A stretch of 64,000 nt of DNA from Mercenaria mercenaria (lineage: Eukaryota; Mollusca; Bivalvia; Venerida; Veneridae). The notes beneath the pieces are model-generated. The model worked only from the letters and a program-made list of their open reading frames with translations, was not told where the DNA came from and searched no databases. Below are positions 29,610 to 43,246 of this stretch, piece by piece. Each line of letters starts with the position of its first letter. Position 1 is the first letter of the stretch. The stretch lies in the NCBI RefSeq assembly GCF_021730395.1, contig NC_069375.1, positions 13,849,001 to 13,913,000 of the forward strand. Reading direction: 5' to 3'. The position numbers and the translations under genes are program-made.

Positions 29610-32600
29610 AAAGTGGTACAAAGACCTTTAATCGTCTACTGTGTTTGTACTTGGGGCTGTTCTATTTTCAGGTCCTATAGATCCAACCGTTTGAATAATA
29701 CGACTCATTGAAAGGTCTCCCTGTACAGGGACTAAATGTTTTTTTTTCTGTTTTCAGATCCTACTGGTCCTTGGTTTTGTTCAATTTATTTTCAGGACGA
29801 TACTTAGGGGGTGGGGGGCATGAGGAATGTAGCACCTGTCATCCCCTCTCATTTCCGGACTTCCGTGTTTGTTAATATTCTTTTGTTTGTTGCGTTCGAA
29901 GAACCCTTTTCATTACAACTTCATTATTTTAATTCCGTATAAGTCCATGGTTTAGCTTTCAAAATATTTGTTATTTCTTTCTGCAAACTTTTAAAGAATT
30001 TGATTAAGCTAAATATAATGCCATATCAGTGGTAAAGCATTTTAAATGAGCTTTCATCCATTTTTATAGTAGTATTTTGTTTCAAAGATAATTAAGTGTT
30101 TCTGTTCTAGACTTACGTATTCCGAATTGTTTTATAATGCAACTAAAGAGCTTCAAATAATCAGTTTTATTTTCAATTCCGTTTTATTCTGCGTTTGAAA
30201 AGTGAAATATGTTTAAAATTATTTCCCTAGGTAAACTTATCGAGAAACCCCATAGACATTAGAATGAGACTGAACGGATTTAATTAAAACAAACAATGCG
30301 AAAACCTTTAACAAATCATTTTATATTTCCCAAGAGTTTCTAAATTTCTCTCTGTAGCTGTCTGTGCTTTTTTGTGTGTGCTTTCTTTTTCAGGGAAAAG
30401 TTATAACTCACACAAAATTAAAACAAAGCTTCCATTTACATGAAATCAGTACAGGGTAGTAAAGATTTTGTTCATTTTAGCGTCAGCCATTTGACTTTTT
30501 CGGCTACCAAAGCAGGCTAATGCGAACCAAAAAATAGGCCATAAACACACTGAATCACATTATATTCTCTAAGAAACAAAATCTAACAGACACTTTCTTT
30601 AGTATCTTTTGTTAGCATTTCTATCTTAATTTTGTCTTCGACATTTTTACACGAGGAATAAATTAGACACTACTAGTTCTTTCAGGGCTTCTAAGGATGT
30701 ATCCTGTTGTGTTTCATTTTCATGTTTTCTATGCAGGCACGTACTTAATTCACAGTTTTATTCAAACGCTCTTGAGGTTTGGAATAACTTGCTACAGTTA
30801 CATTGATGTTGGCAACGGATCGCTTAAATTAACCATCAGCAGATGCATTTCAGATTTATGAAAGATATACAAGAATAAAATAAATAGTTAAAGCTGATTT
30901 CGACAATCATCTTAAAAATTGTTGTATGGAAGTCCTCCATCACAAAATGTTTTACCATCAGCCATACGTTGCGACTACTTTAGTTACGCCATGCAGCTTG
31001 GTGTAAATGAAGTTTTAAAAGGAAAGTCTCGATTCTGTCCTTTTTTTTTTTTTTTGGTGGGGGGGGGTGGTGGGGTTCGTGTTTTATGCATAATTCCATT
31101 TCTTGTTGAAACGAAATGGAACATTGACAAAAGGCACTGTTCTTGTGATAATATTAGACTAAAAATATTGAAACTCTAGTACGAGCCATGTGAAGGCACG
31201 AAGCAAGAAAAATTAAATATAAAATGAATCTTCTAGAGAATACACTTTGGCAATATCTTATAACATAAATAAACTGTTTTGACCTTATTTTATATTTTTA
31301 ATATTATGTTTTTAACAATATCTCCTAGCTCAATGTGCGTTTTTTTAATATTTTGTATGAAGACAGCAACAAGCAGCATTACCTTAATTATTAGTATATT
31401 GTAATCAAACCTGAATGATATGTATAAGTAAATGAAAATAATGCCTCCTTTTCTGAAATATGCTGTTTAAAAAGGATATTTTATGTCAGTAGAGAGTAGT
31501 GTGTAATGTAACAACAAAAACCAGATTTTTGTTGCACGCGAGTTTGATTAGCCGTTTGGTATTAACTACTAGAGCCCATCTAGCATGTTCCACGTGTATT
31601 GATCATATGTTCCACGTGCATTTATCATATTTCATACTGAGTTGTTACACAATTATCTGGATTGTCCTTCAAATGAAGATGCCTTGTTTCATCCTTTATT
31701 TAAAACAGGTATGATTAATGGCGGTATTAATCAGTTGTATAGTAAAACATTCAACAAGCAGGCAAAATGTCTAACAGATAGTATAATATTCGATTATTAT
31801 TGTGATTTTTTCTCAGTTTTCTTTGATTCTTTTACGCTGAAACACTGTGATGTAAATGATTGTGTTTATTTGAAAAAAGGTATAGTTATGTCCAGAATAA
31901 TTTTATTTTCAATAGCTATCGTTTTAGCATAAGTTTGGAAATAAACAAAGAGCATGCTTAATATTTTATCACGAAAAGTGTGTGCACTTTATATCAGTGC
32001 GTTAATTAGCTTGTAGATTTTTCTTATAATTTTTCATGGATTGCATCCCCATTTGCCTTGTACACAGCAACTAAGATCATCGACTGCAATGCTCTTTGTG
32101 AAAACTGCCCTTTGTGAATACGTAATGCATTTTTGTCATACAGCTTACACAGTTTCCTAAAGAGGTTTTAATGGGATTTTTACACTACGACTAAGACGCT
32201 ATATTACGTTCATTATTTGTTTTAATATTGGTGTCTATTCGGCACCTGCCCAACAACTGGACAGTATCATCGGCCCACGTTAACTATAATTTGTAATTAA
32301 CTTGTTAAGGTTAGATTAAAATATAAAAAAAATTATGGCGTATCGTTAGGTTCAGTGTCAAATATACATTTATGCCAAACTTGGTCGAAAAAAACAAAAA
32401 TATCACCCAAACTGTCGGTAGCTTTAAACACTTCACTGTTGTTGTAAATCGCAATACTGCACCAACCTAGAAACCGATAAACATATCACGGAAGATACAA
32501 TTAGGTGACAGTGGAGGAAGCAAACTATTTTTTCTCAACCAACAGATATTCAGTTTTAAGAAACTCATTATAAATCAATGTATTAAAGGGAACAAGTTTA

Positions 32601-33350
32601 TTCTGTTTTGTTTTGTTTTTTTTTTTTTGTTTTTTTTTTTAAGAACATATTTTTAACAAAGATTGGGTATTTTTTCTGGTAGTATTTATTATTTCGTCTA
32701 GACAAACAGCAGAATGTCAGTTTTAAGAATAAATGAATACATTGAATCTAAACTTATCGTTGTAATAAAATTCGTTTCAGGCAATTGCTTATCTTTATGG
32801 CCTAAGGGTACAAAAGATAATTAAATCCAATTACCTTCTCTAACTGTTATCACAGTTTATGGGGAATTGAAAACGTTATCTACGTGCTTATTCATTTTCC
32901 TTTATACCAGTATAAATCAATACAGGAAAGCAATTAATTTTGAAAAATAAATGAAACAATTAATAGATCTTAATTTAATTAATAACTAGTGACAAATGAT
33001 AATATATTTATATATTTCACGTTCTAATTAAGGTCAACACTGGTGTTTTGGTTACGTTATTCATGTTCTGTTGTCTGTCATCGTTTGATTTGATAATTAC
33101 GTATTGTGTGTATTAGATAAGGGCAGTTCAAATCTGTTATATGTTTACAAACACAAGTACACGATAAAGATGCTGCAAGCACTAATCTGTTTTACTAGTG
33201 ATAAGGTAGGAAGTGAAATTATATAAGGTAAAATGTTTTGTTGGTCAGATTTTGTTAGGCGTGTGAAAAAAAAAAACACAGCAAGAAAGTATGCTATCTG
33301 AACTGTGAAAAAAGAAAAATCATTATTTCAGGTGAATCGGAGCGTTCGTT
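29610..33350. other. Intergenic, no gene recognised
   Basis: AT-rich. It holds poly-T/poly-G tracts at 31040-31075 and 32610-32640 and short open frames (for example 31642-31932) with no recognisable domain or splice context. The E-box-like 'ttccacgtg' occurs twice at 31590-31620. Confidence 0.4.
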
Positions 33351-33356
33351 TCCTGT

Positions 33357-33790
33357 TTACTCTTTATTGGCATCAGTAGACGCTTGAATTTTACGGAACC
33401 CTGAATGATTAAAGCTTAACAAAAATTCTCCGTTTCTCAGCATTTCTGCTAAAGACCTCACTGCAGGTGAACTAGCCCAATTACGTTTGGTTATCAGGGG
33501 GTTTGTTGTCATAATAATTACTGGTGGGTAAATGGTGTTAACGTCATCGGACAACGTTGGTATTCCAATGTGATGAAGTTCAATAACCGTTAACAGGAAC
33601 GAGAATCTTTCGCATTACAGCCGTAGTTTCGGCGCCTGCTTTTGGCTTGCTGACACATCGCATATGTCTTTTGATATTATCTGGAAACAACTTCATCTGA
33701 TATACGCCCAACTGGAACGGGGTTTCTTCTAAAGAAGAATCAAATGATATTGTCGATTTGATATTTTGTTTTCGAAATAAATCAGCTCGT
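33357..33790 (-). other. Broken coding-like stretch of unknown family
   Basis: Minus-strand sequence with protein-like composition in more than one frame, including SDDVNTIYPPVIIMTTN. It is interrupted and has no splice context, which suggests an old inserted element or retrocopy. I do not recognise the family. Confidence 0.3.
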
Positions 33791-34139
33791 TGGAAAATGC
33801 GTGTATTTTATTTACATATCTTTGAATAAAAAAAGGAATGTTGCTTTTATCCTGTGCGTTGTTTTGCGTTCTCTGATTCTCTTAGCTAACCTAAGTCAGT
33901 AACTGTATTAACCGATACTAGGTTGTTTTTTCCAAAGTTGAATGAGGCAGAAAACAGAGAAAATTTGTGTTATACATACCGCCAAATGTTTATGACCTAT
34001 CGTGACATTTTACTGAAAATGTTCTTCAACAATGGATCTAGAAGCATCTGTGACAAAATGGACAGGGTGTGCTGGTGTGAGTGCCCAGCGTGCGTTGTCC
34101 GTCGTCGTCGTCCGACATAAACAGTTCCGCTTTGAACAC

Positions 34140-35220
34140 TCCTGAGATCACAATAATTGACCAATCATATTGCGACTTGGTCAAAGGTTGTGTCTTAACA
34201 AGACTGAAACTTCGTCAAAAGTAGGTGACTAGGTCTGTAAATGGTTAACAAAGGTTTTTCTATGACTTGACAAAGTGGCTAAGTTTTTAATCCCAGATAA
34301 TGCAATATTGCATTTGATCTAAACTTCATGAAAACAAAGATTCTGACTACATTTCATATAAATCAAATAGAAAATATTGCCTCTATACTGCATGGAGAAA
34401 TGTTCTATGATTTAACCTAGTGACTTGGTTATTGGCCCAATACAACTGAGTTTTCAAAATTGACCCAAGTTTTATATAAAAAAGCTAACTTTCTGGCCGA
34501 TTCTTAGGAAGACCAGGTAGAACACAGACCTTAAAAATATTAAGAATGTTTTTCAATCCCAGACACCCCTATACTGTATTTCTTCTACAGTTCACAAAGA
34601 GAAACGTTCTGGCTAATTAGTTTCATGTAGAAAATATGGCATATAGAGTGTTTAACTTACTGACCTACCTTTTAACATTAAATACCCAAGTTTCAAACTT
34701 TACCCAGACTCGATATTACAACAAACATTATAATTATGTTTCATTTAGATATGGTACACAATTTAGTCTCTCCAGTGTTAAGAATGCTTTTCTGTTACTT
34801 GGCTTCGTGACATTAGGTTTTGAAACAGATTCAAAGGTAACCTACATTTGACAAATTCAAATATTCTGACTCGGGTTTAGAAGATTTAGTAGTAAATATC
34901 GCCTCTTGACTGTAAACAATGTTTAATTTTCTATGATCCATCTTGTGACCCAGTTGTTAATCTCAGATAATCAAATTCCAAAACATTCTAATATAAAAAA
35001 CACTAGAAGTTAGTGTATTAACAAGGGTTTTCTATAATTTGACCTAGTGTCTGATCTAAGGATACCCATATTCTTAGCTTCATTACGACTGCACTACAAA
35101 TAGGAGAGATCGTGTTTCTATACAAATCCGTTGTATTTTCTATTTTGAGAACTGATAAGACAGGGATCGGGTGGGCAGACGCCGACCGTCCAGTTTTTGT
35201 TAACAGTGATGTTTTTCTAA
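34140..35220 (+). repeat. Old, decayed copy of the 'gacctagtgacct' repeat
   Basis: Scattered pieces such as 'tttaacctagtgacttggtt', 'atttgacctagtgtctg' and a final 'gggcagacgccgaccg' match the array at 55920-57240 but are much more diverged. Confidence 0.55.
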
Positions 35221-36193
35221 CAGCCTAAACATTCTTAAAACAAAAATTATATCAATAATGTTTTGATCAATGGAAGGGTTATAAAACAAGCAATTTATTA
35301 GTTACTTATTATTATTATATTGAAATCAAATGGAATCATTATGAAAGCTTAACTTAAAGTGTTTTCTGAACATCACCAAGCCGCTATTAAAATTATATGT
35401 CATTTAAAACGGTTATTCATTTTAAAAAGATTTTTGAATACGAAAATATGAAAATTGTAAGTATTTCAAAACTTTTTGAATTTTTAAAATCCTTAAATAA
35501 GCGAAAAAGTTATTAAAAATAAAAAAATCCGATCCCATACAAAAACGATGTAAAAACATTTGTTTTGCCCACAACCAGATAAACAGATATTAATGCGTGA
35601 CGTCACGGCGATCTCTCCTATTGTAACCTCAACAGTGTTAACAGTAAACTGTGAACAACGGACGGAGACGGACGAGTAAACTTTGAACAGTTTGTTCTCA
35701 GATGTACTAAGTAAGTACTCGGTTGCTCAACTGATTATGTTGAATAGCATTCCTATGCAATTTAGTTAAGTAAGAGTCTTATTGTTAGATTTTATAGGAA
35801 TATCAGCAAAGCCAATAAACAATGTCCAAGTTGAATCTAAGATGGCTACCATATTGTTTTGTTCAGATGTTTCAGGAGCGGATGAATTTGCAAACTGTAA
35901 AATATGCGGATGAACTTTCAAACTGTAAAATAAAAATTTATTTATCTTTTGCTTCAGAAGTCAAAACAAAATTAAAGATGTGGACATATGTTATCAGCCT
36001 CGGCAGATACACACCCCTTCCAGCCTATATCAAAAGACAGTATCCTGTTACTCTCTTTGTATATTACGAAGCTCAAGGTTTAATTCATAAGTGGCTTTCA
36101 AATCTATCTACAGGAAAAGTTTACGTCGGAAGCAAACACGAAATACATTTTCCTTAAATATACTAGTAAAAATGAATTTTGTTGTTTACTTAC

Positions 36194-36276
36194 CTTTATA
36201 AATAAGAATGGCATATCCAAGTCCAGCATAACAGGTTTGTCATCCACAATGCGTTTGCAAAGAGTAAATTAAACTT
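36194..36276 (-). pseudogene. Duplicated ApeC exon (copy of exon 5)
   Basis: Same 83-bp length, acceptor and donor as exon 5 at 11894-11976, and still encoding LCKRIVDDKPVMLD and MPFLFIK, but with a TAA near its start. Similarity continues into the flanking intron to about 36535 (matching to about 12215), ending at 'ctggagccataaaa'. No companion exons were found nearby, so it is either a lone duplicated fragment or the remains of a second ApeC gene. Confidence 0.6.
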
Positions 36277-36539
36277 CTGAAAGTATAGTGTCCACTTTTT
36301 CTGATTAAGACTTGTGATATTTAAAGATTCATGTTTGAGTCAAACTATTGATGAATATTAAATGCAGAAGTGAAAATGAAATATGTACTGCATCTATAAT
36401 ACAAAAAAATATAATACCTATCATTCTATTCGTTTGATAAGCATACAGTTACTAACAGAAATACCACAGATTTAATTTGTACGGGGGTTGAACTAACAGA
36501 TATGTTACTGGAGCCATAAAATCGTGTACTTGTAAACTC

Positions 36540-39100
36540 AAAGCCATTCCTAAGTACTTCCATCTATTTGCAATATTGTTTGTAAATATAATGATGGATT
36601 AGGGAGATATCGCGAAGCACAGAAAGCAGGTTCAAACTTGGCACTACACAGCGCACTTTCATTTGCAACTACGTAACTAGGAGCGAAGGGTTAAGTTCTC
36701 TGTGTTTATAACGAAGCATCCATAGAAAAAAATAATAGCCCGTGTAATTATGATAAGTATTCATCTTGATATAATTTCTATAATAAGACAATGATGAACA
36801 AATGGGCAGTGACAATAGTTCCAGATCAACCCTCTTATAAACGAAATATTCTATTTTAGCCGTAAGGAACGAGTCACGTGATTTCCGTTTCCAAAATTCA
36901 AATTGACGAATGATTATCAACCAAAGAGGAGGTGCTTTTTATCTAACTGTCTTGAAAGTATATACTGTTGATATGATGGCCAAGCAAACAAAATAGAAAG
37001 GCCTTAGTTATATATCTTTACCGAATATGAATGAAGTCGAACTAAACAATTAAGTGTGGATCACGTTAGGACCAGCAACTTTTAAGGCCGTTTGTTAGAT
37101 AGTATTCCTGCTTAGCTCATCTTAAGAGAGTGCATTTGCAATTTGTGTGACTTTTCGGGATTTGAAATCTAAAATGTATTTCATCGCATACAATGTCATG
37201 CGGTACGATGATTGTGTTTTGGGGTACAAATACAACCAACTGCAGAATCAAGTGCAAAATTAGTCAGTTTGGACGTGCAGCCAGTGTCTCAATTGTTCAA
37301 TGATATAATGTAAAGAATTTTTACGAAACTATTTTTATGTTTATATCAATAAAACATTTAAGATATGAAGCACCAACAAGATAATTATTTACGTTACAAG
37401 GGGTGTTCTAACTTCGGGCTTGGATCATGTTTTCTTGCATCTTTGAATAGAACTGTAATTGTATTATCACTTAAGTTTTTTATATATTTTGAGCGGTGTA
37501 TTTTTTGTTTTTGTTTCTTTTTTTATCTTATTTCATTGGAATGTGAAAACAGTTAGTATAAATTGTTGAAAAGGTGTTCGTATTGCCGTGAAAATAAGTT
37601 TATTTCTGTTCCTTTTCCTTTGGGATCAACCTACGAAGATGCTGTGATTTATTCCCCTGTAGTCAATATTGATTCGCCGTTCATAGCATTTGTAACCGTC
37701 ACTACACCTTTCCATCTGAAATGTGATACTACAGTCGATACGTGTTAGAAAGGTGATAGATTTATATTATTAAATACGATAACTTCAATATTTAAAATTA
37801 TGACTGAAAACACGATATCACTGCTCGTTAAATGTTTACTACAACGCTTTCGAGAAATTTCAAAGTTATCTTTAAATGTATTTACTATATTTGTTTGTAT
37901 TTTTCTAGCTCGTGGCTCGCTGAGGAAAAGGTATGTGTTTTGCTCGAGAAAACATTAAATTGGCGGCGATCACTGCATTTGACCAAACCCATTCAGATTT
38001 CTTCGTGGATTGTGATGCATTAATCGTTGCAAACTTAACATAATATACACTTAATCGAATAGACCAGTATCGAGTCTTCAGCTTGACGCCTGAAATATGA
38101 TTTCTTAGGTGTTTGAATCTTAACGAAAAGTGTATTATCCCTTAGTTATATAACACCCTCTGAACTACCTTTTATAGCATTGAACAAACGATCCATTCGA
38201 CTTATCTGCCTAATTAATGACAAAAGTCTTTCCGCGCTCTGTACCAAATAAATACAATTAAGTGTTACATTCCTCGATTTCGCTAGCATTTTCAAGTACT
38301 TTTCTATATCTATTGTCACAGAATCATCTCATATCTTAAAGCGTTTCTTGATTTGAAAGTGAATGAAAAGAATTATGTTATGACGGTGGTAAGCCTAGCA
38401 GAGAATTAAAACTGCAGCTTCCCAAATGAAGTGCAGGGGACATATCTTGGACACAGTATAGTAGCATTTCACCCATTTATTCACTATTACATGGAAAACG
38501 ACATTTTACTCAAAATACTCACCGGCATCCGCATGGACTTAAAGCACGATTCTCATTTGAACAACATTTGATGAAAAACATTTGATAATATATGTATAGA
38601 AATACATAACAGAACAATATTTTCAATATACAGTGTTGCACCTCAATGGCCGGATGTCTGTGCAGCCTGATGCAAAGAAACAAAATAGCTTAGTATACCT
38701 AGCTGACAGTTATTACAAAAGAATACGCATTTTAACTATTGCATGAAAACATGCATTCGATGGATAAGGTACAGTTGTAAAAGTCATCTATTGCTGGACA
38801 GTGCTAACAGGACAAGTCATTGGCAATACAACATCTCTATCCACATTATCTTAAAACATTAGTACATGACTTGAAACTAAATAAGAAGAAATCAACTGCC
38901 AATTGCTACATGAATAGTATACTATCTTTTTTGCTACATCCATGTAATATTGCCTTTCAGTTGCAATGACATGGTTGACCGGACCAAGTCCTGCAATGCA
39001 GAGAAAGGTCCGCGCCTTTTGACACATGAATAATTTGTACAAAACAAAAATATATCTTGCTTCTGTAAAGGTTGTAGCGTATCTTTAAGAACACCAAATA
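36540..39100. other. Intergenic, no gene assigned
   Basis: Short plus-strand frames at 37365-37556 and 37563-37748 lack recognisable domains. I see no convincing exon chain. Confidence 0.35.
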
Positions 39101-39121
39101 TGTCCAGGACTGGAGACAGTC

Positions 39122-39290
39122 CGAGTTACACCGTAACTCGGTGACAACTCTTACAGTAAATTCTAATACGACGTCTGTAGCTACTGGCATAGAGGGGACA
39201 ACAGACATTGGACATCGGGGTGCACTTGCCATCATTTCCACTAGGTTGACAAAATGCGTTTGCAAGTTAGGTCGGAAATACAGTATACAT
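39122..39290 (-). other. Cysteine-rich open stretch, unassigned
   Basis: One minus-strand frame reads AFCQPSGNDGKCTPMSNVCC followed by PLYASSYRRRIRIYCKSC and a stop: six Cys in the order C..C..CC..C..C. No start codon in frame, an upstream stop, and only a weak acceptor (cctag|). Could be an exon of a small secreted Cys-rich protein or chance. Confidence 0.25.
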
Positions 39291-39614
39291 GCTATCATGT
39301 TTAACCTACCATTACCTTTGATTTAATTTAGGTGGTATTGAATTTACTTCTTTTCAACAGACAATATCAACGATACTTTAATCAATGTTTTTTCAAAGTC
39401 TCCATTTATTAGATGCATAGATCTAATTAAACAAAAATGTGCCTAAGAACATTGTAAAATTAATCTGGTATTTTACTGCTTGTATTGTATACAATTCTAA
39501 GACAGTAGAACTAAAAATACAAACCACGCACTATATAGTTTATAGAGTTCATCTCAGTGTTGTTATATTTTCTGGTCCTTCGGGATCATTGATTTCAACT
39601 CATCTAGATTTGAA

Positions 39615-39710
39615 AATTGAATACTGCTTGAGCCGGTGCTAGGGGGCGTGGGCAGTGTTGCATTTTCCATTACTGTTCATGAACAGACTCAATCAAACCG
39701 AGTCTTCAAA
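39615..39710 (+). repeat. Dispersed repeat with 'aaccgagtct' hairpin
   Basis: 'gcttgagccggtgctagggg' and 'cagactcaatcaaaccgagt' match the copy at 9262-9400. Confidence 0.6.
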
Positions 39711-39719
39711 ATGAAAGAC

Positions 39720-42680
39720 AACAATTTCAGGTCTGTTAGATTAATAACTGTGTTATCCTATACAGCAAGTGATATAGATTACTTTTCCAGTGCAAGGAAA
39801 GGATTAGCATAGACAAACGATGTACACTCAGCAATTTCACGTTTAATATAAACTGATTTTTCCTTCGGATAAAGAGGTTAAGGGTAAGTCTCTAAATAAA
39901 TATTTATTAGATGTGTTATTTATGTTTCCAGAATCTTGTTATGACTATCCCCTTTCCTGCTTCATCGTGCCTTTAAGTGCGTTCCCTTTCTTTATTCTTG
40001 CTTTTGCAATGTCATTTATCACAAATGTTTATGGTTCAATGGGTTTTGATTTACATATATTTACATTATCAAAATATAACGTGTTCCTGTGTCTACTGTC
40101 ACGTGTACAAATGATCTACCTAATAGTATAGGGGTGTAATTTTATTTATAATGTCATGTAAATGTACGGCAATGTCTCCCAGAAAAAAGTCAGTGAAGGT
40201 ATGTATTTGAAATAATCAGTCTTTCAATGAGAGTTATTAAGTATCCATTTAAAGGTGACACATATTATTTCCATGATGAATATCACAAAGTGCACACTTA
40301 AGTTTAAAGTTTCAAATAGATCATAGGAATGTGTATTTTAATCGGATTATAAGACCTGTATATTTTCATTTATAAGATTTGGGCCAGACGGCCGAACTAT
40401 TTTATTGTATTATATTTGATTTGATATATTATGCTGGCATTTATGAATACTTGATAGTTTATTTGAAACTTCGAGTGTATCTTAATTATGTGAAAATAAG
40501 AGGCGGCCAGGTTGGAGCCACTTGTAGGAGGGTTATGTTATATCATTTTTGACTAGTGTGTACTTTCACTTACTTATAAAAGTGTTTTATTATGTATTAC
40601 TACATTGTTTTCATTTATAAGCAAATGAACACTAAGTAATATAAATGCATGATAACAGTAAAACATTAACTATCATATTACAGCATTGATAAATTACATG
40701 CGGGCCGGGATATTGGTTTGCGGGTAACTATATTTAAGCTGTTTTATCATAATTAAGCTCAAGCAATTTCAGCTTAAAGGAGTACACTAGATGCCTTACA
40801 CAATTTAGGCACATGACGGGGATTAAAGCCAGTAAACTATCTATTGGTGTTTTTGCCACTGACCATTCCAAGACAGTGGCCTACTGCAGTTATTCTTCAT
40901 GCATGTTTTATCTGTTTTTTCCTTCTGTCTTGTTGTTATTACTATTATTGCATTCGTTTGTTGTTTGTTATTGTTTTGGATTTTTGTTTTCTTTCTTATT
41001 TTCCTTTTTGTTTCGTTGGGTTTAGAATCAAACAGACACTATTTATATCTAAATTGCGACTTTTCGTTTGTTAATGTGCTCAGCCGCTGAGTATGTGTAT
41101 ACATTTACATATACTCCTCTTTCCATGTAGCATGCTGTATGGACGGCTGTGGGCTTTGAAGGCAGATCACTACCAAATCAAATGTCACAAGTAGTTCATA
41201 TATAAATAGTGCTAATCTTTCTCCCTTTTTTCGCGCCTTTTCTCAGTAGCATCGTGTTTTCTTTTACTCCAACGCCTTTCAGTATGTATCATTTAGCACT
41301 CTATCAAATTGGCATGTTCCTATCGCATGCTATGTAAAAATGGCGGCGTAAAAATCTAATGTTTTGAAAATAAAAATTGAAAGAAGCGAAAAGGAGAAAA
41401 TTAATGGGGTTGTATTTAACGAACTGCAATTTTTTATATAAAAGTTAACACCCACTGTTTTTGTTTTTCTAAAGTAGCGATAAAGTTCTTTATGCAAATA
41501 TAAGTCTCTGAAAATCTGATATGCTAGAAAATGTCGAAAACCATTTTGAAGTGAGTGGATTTTATATAAATAAAGAACAGCCGGATTTAGTGGTATTCAG
41601 CCTTGAACGTTGGGACTACTTTGATTAAATTGGTTCAATACTAGGGTACTTCGAAAGTTATGATTCTAGCCTCGTAACTTGGTTATAATCTATATGATTC
41701 ATATGAAAGATACAGCAGTAGAAAGGTCAATTGTTAACTTTTGAAATGACGTCTTATACAGATATATATGTATCTATCCATTTTCAAGGCTTTTAAAATG
41801 TTAAACAAGACATACTTCATGATCAAGATGATTATCAGAACATGTACAATGTAAGACTAACGTGCCAGATAAAATATCAAATTAGATCTCTGACATAAGT
41901 TATGCTGACATACTCAAACTGATTTGTACATTTTCAACAGAAATTGATGAAATATGAAAATTAAAGTACCGGTTTTATAAATGCAAATCTGTGATATTCA
42001 CCCCTTTAAGGCGACACACTGGCCTGTGCAGTCAGAACAAAGTTGTACAAAATGCAAATGTACAACTGTATTTGACGTCGTTTGAGTTCTTTAAAACAGA
42101 GCTGTTCATTATTCCGTATATCAAATTCGTTTTACAGTAAAATGCATTGTTGTTAAGAGGAACGAATGACTCGTACAGTATCCAGTTCCATCAAAACTGA
42201 ATGCCTTGTCAGCCAACACTGATCTTCTCTCGGTCGTTAATTCCTTAATTAGCACAGACGTCAAGATAAAACCAAAATATACACGTAATCAGCACACAGA
42301 CTTCGCGTAATACCAATGTACTGTTTATCTAAATAAAAATAGTCCCAATGTCCTCAGGTTACAGAAAAAAAAGTTTGGAACACTTCAGGTTTTCAGTTGA
42401 GAAACTTGAATTTTCTAATTTTTTCTACGATGATAGAGTAACAGCCTCATTGATGTGTTTTTGTGCTAACATTACCAGCAAATGCATTTTGAAAAATAGA
42501 TATATTTCGAGGAAATATTATGAAATATGAATGAATGTAAGCATAATTTTTCAAATGTTTGGAACAAAATTTATGTAATTTTAAAGCAGTGAACCTTGTT
42601 CGTACTTTCACTTTTTTAATATACTGTGACTTCTTATATTTAAAGGCACAGTTGCATATAAAGATTCGCTATTATATTTG
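39720..42680. other. Intergenic, no gene recognised
   Basis: AT-rich. The only recognised item is the diverged 'tgccactgaccattccaaga' repeat at 40800-40910. The open frames at 40813-41090 are T-rich continuations of that repeat. Confidence 0.4.
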
Positions 42681-42689
42681 CTTTGGATA

Positions 42690-42800
42690 ATAGAGGTATG
42701 GCAGTGCTAGCGGCGTGAGATGTGTCTCATGGACAGAATAAATCGAGCCAAGTCTGGTAATATTTTTGCTTGGGTGTATGCTTCCAAACGATCTTATGAT
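42690..42800 (+). repeat. Dispersed repeat, diverged copy
   Basis: 'ggcagtgctagcggcgtg', 'cagaataaatcgagccaagt' and 'tatgcttccaaacgatctta' match the repeat at 9262-9400. Confidence 0.5.
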
Positions 42801-42999
42801 ATAATTTATTTTTCAAAAGTCAAAATATAAAATTTCAGTTATTTCTGTGACTTAAAGATTCGGACAATGTTGACTGTGTATCTATCTATTTTTCTATTGT
42901 GACATCTTGCCATATATTATATACTAAATATTTACATGGCACATTTCACTATAAACACGTTCAAGATTACTTTACAGTCAGATCTACATGAACATATAC

Positions 43000-43246
43000 A
43001 AAGGTAACCACTCAAGGGTGCCTACTCATCCTCTACCAGTGCATAACAAGCTACACAGAGGGACACATCTTCCAAACGATAGTGAGAGGGAAAGTTTAGA
43101 TACAGGCATGTCCAGCTTACTTAGCTTTGGTTTTTGTAAAAAGGCAGCCTGGTTCTTTAACGTGCTCCATAAACGTTAAGTGCTTGGACCGGGATTAGAA
43201 CCCTGGACCTCTGGACTGTCTATCAAGCGTGTTCCCACTAGGTCGG
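43000..43246 (-). mobile_element. tRNA-like SINE forming the end of the convertase-like gene
   Basis: Minus-strand head 'ccgacctagtgggaacacgc' (A-box-like) and 'gggttctaatcccggtcc' (B-box-like), then 'cgtttatggagcacgttaaa' and 'gaaccaggctgcc' body. It differs from the other SINEs in the window. It contributes the last codons, the stop and part of the 3' UTR. Confidence 0.55.

Noticed and set aside
35822-36157. 111-codon plus-strand frame
   Set aside because: No recognisable domain, signal peptide or splice partner.
40813-41090. Three overlapping plus-strand frames rich in Phe and Leu
   Set aside because: Low-complexity T-rich continuation of a dispersed repeat.
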